From Tanypteryx hageni (taxonomy: Eukaryota; Arthropoda; Insecta; Odonata; Petaluridae), in assembly GCA_028673005.1 (NCBI GenBank), contig CM054116.1:74103315-74167314 (forward strand): a stretch of DNA of 64,000 nt, written 5' to 3'. Under the pieces are notes generated by a model. That model was given only the letters and a program-made list of their open reading frames with translations. It made no database searches and was not told where the DNA came from. The position numbers and the translations under genes were made by a program. Positions 58,737 to 64,000 of the stretch are shown here, in pieces (position 1 is the stretch's first letter; each line of letters opens with the position of its first letter).

Positions 58737-61700
58737 ATTGTAGTTATTGACTTTTTAATTTAGCTTATCGTTTGAGAATTTATTTCAGCTGCGTTAAAAT
58801 GACTGGAGGTTCATTTTAATAACGCCAAGAATCTCTTGCTTGTTCCGTTAACGTAAATGCTTCTTCATCTACTCAGCCAATCTGTACGATGTTCGTTCGC
58901 ACTCTTCCAATCCTTCTTCCCCTCTAATTGCCGTTCTTCAACTGCAACACAAATTGGAACTCGATAAAATTATATTTTTTGTCGATAGATTTCGACGATA
59001 TCCCACTCGTTTTAACTGGCTCATTACAGCGCATAAATTTCAATTAAAAAGGCCGCGTGTCGGTCATTTGAACTTAAATTACCGAGTATGCGATGAATAA
59101 TATCCCAAGTCTGTGTTTACATTAAGTAGGAGAGCAAGTTACCCCAGGTTTAAGTGTGCACTCTCTCTCGGCCTGCAGTCTCTGCGAATGCTTAGATCTC
59201 CTTTGCGGCACGGTGAAATCTTTATTAACTTTGCTCCCGATTGAATTAAAGCTAGTTAACGAGTTTTCTTTCTCTTCCTCATTAATTCCCATGAAACAAC
59301 GTTGTCTGGAAGGATAAGGTTAGCGAGCATAAGAGAAGAGCAAACTTGAAAATTGCCAATTCTCTCTTTGACGCCGTCTTCCTCTTTTTCCTCTTCGTCT
59401 TATTCCCTCATGCTCCCGTTATTTTTTCATACTAATCATTTATTCCTTCCCCTCATTATCGCGTTTATTAACTCCTGTGTTTGCCTGCATCTGTAGGTAA
59501 AAAGTATACCTTGTTTCCAGGAAAAAAAAATTACCTTTCCGGACTTGTAATTTGTAGTAACTTTTCCAACTCTCTCTTTCGTCTCGGGAGCCTCCGAAAA
59601 TTGCTCCAAGCGATAATGACATTTTATGAAACTTTTATCAGGGCTCGAAACTACTTATAGTTTCGTTTCATTTGGCATTACATATTCAGAACTTTTTCTT
59701 CGTCCTTTCTTTTTGGTGCGGAATGTTTTCCTTCGTTGACAGTTTTGTTATACATTCACGTTACCTTTTCATTGTAAGAGGCTTAAAACTTTTTATCTCC
59801 TTACCGGAGAGGATGGAAGATTTTTATTAGTTCAACAGAAGATTACTGGTGCAATTATCCCGAATTTGAACGGCAGATACTTACTTATCTTCTAATTACC
59901 GCGTAACTTGGGATGCTTCCATAAGTAAAATAAGGATGTTTAATTTTTAAGACTACCTTCATTTTGTTCGATCGCACCTATACTCTTACTATAATAACGA
60001 AAATGTCATTAATGAGTAAATTATTTTTCAATCAGTTGTGTTTTTATTTAGTGCACGAGTTTTCCTCGTTTATTTTAATTCCACCCCAAGTAAAGGAAAT
60101 ATTATCGGATGTTATTATTTATTTTTTGCATTAAGCTGGCGGTTTTTCTATCGTACGTCTCCAAAAATGCTAAACTTGTCTTAAATTATTTAGTAGATGT
60201 TTTCATTTCTGAATTACCTCAGTTGTAGGTTTCTTGCTACTTACGAGGACTCATTGTGGCTTCTACGCAAGACCGCATAAAATCGTCGGTCTCTTGTGGA
60301 ATATAAATTTCCCCGACGAAAGTTTTTCTTTGCGTCGTAAATGATTAAAATCGCGTTTTCTTATGGTTTGTCGCAGTCGCGTCCATGCTTTCTGGGTTCT
60401 TGATTTATGCCTACGCTTGGTATGCGTGCCCTAGAATCACAAATGTGCGATGTAATACCCGTCTTAATATCTAAAGTTGGCATGTGCTTCATGAATCACG
60501 AAACGATTTGCACTTACCCTTTCAAATTTTTTGCCTCTTGTAGCGAGGGAGTAATCATCACATACCTGAGATAGCATGATGGGAGTAATTGGATTCGGGG
60601 GATGATAATTTCTGTATGGTGAGAAAAATCGGCTCGGGGCCCGAGGGCGTATGCGTTGAACCAGGGCGTTGGTTTTTTCGCTCGCCATGATGCAGGGGGT
60701 TTGGCGGGGGCGGGAGAGCAGGGAGGAAGGTGTGTTTCGAGGAGTGTACAAAATCAGGGGAGAGGTTTATAATAGCGGAGGGAGGCAAGAAGTCGTTTGG
60801 AGGATAGAGGCGGGTGTGCAAGTTGGGGTCGCAAGGAGGAAGAGGAGACGCTTGTTGATGGTGGCGCTGGTGGCGGGTGGTAGTGAAGGTAGTAGGCGGA
60901 AGAGGAAAGATTGTTAAGTGGAACGGAGGTTAAAAGGGGGAGAGTGAAGGGGAAGGAAGAAAGGAAAAGGGTTAGCGCAGGGGTGGGAAGAATTAAAAAA
61001 TAATAAAGGGCGCGCTGCCTGGTTGGAGAGGTTGGAAACCCACTTGCAAGCGTTGTTACAACAATGGGCATTCCAAAGCTCCGAATCCACCCTCTCTCTC
61101 TCTCTTTCCTCCCCCCCACTCCAAGCTCCTTTTGTTTTTAAATTCCCACCTCTCGCCCCACCCCCTTTTCCCCCATCTCTGCCCTATCCCTACTGCTCCA
61201 CTCAAACAGCCGCGTTTTAGCTTTTCCGCCTCCATTCTCCCATTCCCTCCCTCCCTACTTTCTTTCCTCCTCCCTCTATCTCCACACCCCCACAATTCTT
61301 CCCCCCGTGGACTCCCTTTATCACTCCCCCTCCAACCCTTTTCCGCGTCTTGATTTATTGGCCATGCCGCGGTCCTTTTTATTACTTATTTTTTCCTCCC
61401 TCCATCCTCCCCCTACGTTCCCCACCCCGTTCATGCGTTCAGTCACTACTCTTCCTTTGTCTTCGCCCCCGACTCTCCCCATATCCTTTTCCGCCCCCCT
61501 CCAGATTTACCCCTTTCCATAAGCTCCGTATTCATCTTCCTATTCCCCTCTCTCGGATCGCGCTCTAAAAATCCAACGCCCTCTATTTCCATTTTTTTTC
61601 TCTCTTGCTCTCTCTGTCTTCTTTTCCCCACTCTCTTTTGTTCCTCTTCATTCGCGTCCGGGTACTTCTCTTGCCAGCGGTTAATTTTTCATGCCCCTTC

Positions 61701-62917
61701 CTTCTCGTCCTACTTTTGATTCCCTTTCAACCTCTTGCTTTCTGCGTCCGTGATCTGAAAAAAGGGAATTCGGGTCTTAATAATTCGAATTCATTTTTAG
61801 GTGGAGATTTTCAGATAGCACCAAACCGTCCGCCGCGCCTCATGTGGGTTTATATTGCCTGGCAGGAATTGTGTAAAGGGAGTGACCATTTACTGCGAGT
61901 TGAAAAGGAAGAATGGATTTTGCCTTTTATGTAAACTCGTGTTCTAAAATGAGTTATTTTCAGAAGTTATATATTGGTGGTGTTTGAAGATGGTTTGTGT
62001 TTAATTTTATTTATTTATAGGGTAAATCATGGAATATTTAGGCGTTTTAATTCTCGATTGGTGACTTGGTAAAATTTGTCTATGTATTGATTTTCCCATC
62101 TTCTGGTTTAGTTATTATCGACTGTTATTCTTGATTTTGAGACTAATTTATTGATAACTCTTCGTTGTAAAAGCCTTATTTTTATGCATTAATAAATACG
62201 CAAAATAAATTTATAAATAAATATATGTCGTTGACATATGGCAAGAATGGGCTTTATCTTAGATCTTATACAAAAACTTTCCGTGAAGTAGCTGCAGGAA
62301 TCAAATTTATCTTTGTTGAAAATATGAAAAAGTTGTTTTTTTATATTAGAAAAGGATTTTCATGTTATTCTGAACGGATTCAATTCTTAGCAGCACTAAA
62401 AGTAAACTCCGTTCTTTCATAGATGCTAATTCAAGCGCCGAGATAATAAATGTCTCTGGAATCGAATCTGTACGATTATGACTTGCGTAATGACCCATCT
62501 AATACGTGAGCTAACTGCTGAAATATTACTCGAACTCGGTTGGCCTGTTTACTACGCATGTCCATTCTGCTATGTGCGGAACGTTATACCTTACGCCAAG
62601 TTATTATTTTATTACGCAGCATGATAATACTATAGTCAGATGAACTTTTGAAATGTATACATCTAATGTTTTCGGATGTTGCTTAAGTTTAAGAAATATT
62701 CCCGAAGAAATGTTTCTCGAAGGAAATTTTTTACTGTTCTGGGCATTCTCATTCCGAAGAATCACTCTATCTTACATAATTTACACTGCATGAAATTAAG
62801 CCAGTCTTCTTTTTTGCTGTCGTATAATGGCACACTCACTATAAAAATTTCACTCCTTTATCTTTACGGTAGTTAACACCAAATTGCATGTATCCGCAGG
62901 CCATGCAAACCGTATAA
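58737..62917. other. Non-coding with GA-to-CT switch island
   Basis: 60690-60990 is GA-rich and 61085-61720 strongly CT-rich, giving many spurious frames on both strands. Elsewhere AT-rich. No gene recognised. Confidence 0.55.
60690..61720. repeat. Polypurine-to-polypyrimidine switch island
   Basis: G/A excess on the plus strand to about 60990 (gggagagcagggaggaagg, gaggaagaggagacg), then C/T excess from 61085 (cctccctccctactttctttcc, ccctctatctcc). The change of strand occurs within about 100 bp. Confidence 0.75.
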
Positions 62918-63499
62918 TCATATAAATAAAAGACAAAGTGTATTTATTTGTTTGCGTGTTAACGTTGTAACTCTAAAACCAAGAAACCTAGAAAGCTAAA
63001 ACTTGGCATGCGTACTTAAGGAAACCTGAGGGTGTGCACCTCGGGCGTATTTTTTTTACTTTTACATCCCTTCTGTTTAGGGGCTTCGATTACGGAAATT
63101 ACGTATAAGCGAATATTTTAGTATTTGTGCTGCCCTCTAATAGTAGCAATACAAACTATGGCACTGTCTGTGAGGTTATGTTATCGTGCTTTCAACCCTT
63201 TTTTATTCGTATTCACTTGGTATTAAAACATTTTGGGGTTATGTTATCGTGCTTTCAACAGCTTTTTTATTCGTATTCACGATAGTAAAAAATAGACTCC
63301 GAAAAAATATATAAAAGTAGCGTTGCACATCTTGATTTGATTTTACATTTACATAGATAAAGTTGTGCATTACGTGTTTGCAATTATTGTATGGAACACC
63401 GAAGAAATGTTCATATAAGATTAGAGTTTTAGTGTGCTGTATTGAATCAACATGGATACATCTAACTTCAACCGGGCAAAGCCGGGTACTTGCAGATAG
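62918..63499 (+). mobile_element. Helitron-like element, about 582 bp
   Basis: Begins A|TCATATAAATAAAAG, a common Helitron 5' form. Its 3' part has the hairpin ccgggcaaagccggg (63472-63486) followed 13 bases later by a degenerate terminus (gatag) and host T. The interior includes a duplicated 40-bp segment (63173 and 63237). No ORF. The hairpin resembles that of the 28-kb Helitron but the body does not, so it is a different family. Confidence 0.65.
63173..63290. repeat. 64-bp tandem duplication
   Basis: ggttatgttatcgtgctttc followed by aac and a ttttttattcgtattcac block occurs twice, offset by about 64 bp, within the Helitron-like element. Confidence 0.85.
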
Positions 63500-64000
63500 T
63501 TTAGAATAAAAAACTAATTGGTTGTTGTTGGTTTGTATTTCTGGCTAATCAACCGCTTGGTTTATATATAGCCATAACTCCTTCCACAACGAGCACACCC
63601 ACAAGGGAGGAGGGAAATCCGGTGCCAGCATTAGCCTAATCTTTACAAAGAGCACCAAGGGGACCTATTGCTTAACGTCCCTTCCGAAGGACGGAACGCT
63701 GACTTGCGCGGTCTCCTAAAAAAAAAGTGTGGAGGACTTTGTTAATGCAAAGAGTATAAATGTTTTTATTAAATTTTGCTTGATCTTAATCGAAGTAGTA
63801 CCGTTAGCGCTAACATACACATAATTTTGCAGGGCGACGCCTTTATATTTATCTAAAGAAATTCTGTTTAGTGAAAGAGCTAATAGTATTGTGCTCTCAT
63901 TCTTCCAAAGAAATTTCTAATGTTAATCCGTCAGAAACGCTAAAAGTGCGCATTCCTTCCTTCTTGCAATTAAATCCGTGCATTTGGTATCGTCATAGGC
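63500..64000. other. Unclassified, with a GC-rich block at about 63590-63715
   Basis: The block contains ggaggagggaaatccggtgc and an imperfect palindrome cgtcccttccgaaggacg. It looks like a fragment of a dispersed repeat but has no termini here. The remainder is AT-rich. Confidence 0.4.

Overview
This window is AT-rich animal DNA, most likely from an arthropod and probably an insect. I infer this from the mix of transposons: a P-element/THAP9-type transposase relic, piggyBac, several hAT families, Helitrons, a Ty3/gypsy LTR element with a Lys-type primer-binding site, and a jockey/CR1-like LINE. I found no convincing host protein-coding exon, rRNA, tRNA or CRISPR array. The window reads as an intergenic desert or the inside of a very long intron, colonised by layered mobile elements.

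Layout. 1-2142 is the decayed 5' part of a BED-finger hAT transposon on the minus strand. 5.5-12.4 kb is a nested cluster. A young non-autonomous gypsy element (6556-10010) has LTRs that read as identical, a 4-bp target duplication, a polypurine tract and a PBS. It sits among copies of an older dispersed repeat and the C-terminus of a hAT transposase, and one repeat copy is split by a 564-bp hAT MITE. 13.2-13.7 kb is another hAT remnant. 23594-24342 is a textbook piggyBac MITE with TTAA duplications and 18-bp perfect termini. 28.1-28.4 kb is a short Helitron. 35.3-40.2 kb holds the P-element/THAP transposase pseudogene, broken by a Helitron with an expanded 31-bp minisatellite and by a 1-kb Helentron/INE-like element with about six 145-bp internal repeats. 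42.8-43.5 kb is a degenerate piggyBac transposase found by reading through stops. 43.9, 52.7 and 57.7 kb are further hAT MITEs. 54.0-55.5 kb is a 5'-truncated LINE with an open reverse transcriptase frame. 58.7 kb is a LINE 3' tail, and 62.9-63.5 kb is another Helitron.

The DNA between elements is notable for long polypurine/polypyrimidine islands. Several flip strand over a few hundred bases, and they generate many spurious open frames (Pro/Ser/Leu-rich on one strand, Arg/Glu/Lys/Gly-rich on the other). No operon-like cooperation is expected. The only functional relationships are those inside each transposon and the order of nesting. The elements likeliest to be recent are the gypsy copy (identical LTRs) and the MITEs with near-perfect target duplications. 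The P-element, hAT and piggyBac transposases are dead.

All family assignments rest on motif recognition by eye. No database search was possible.
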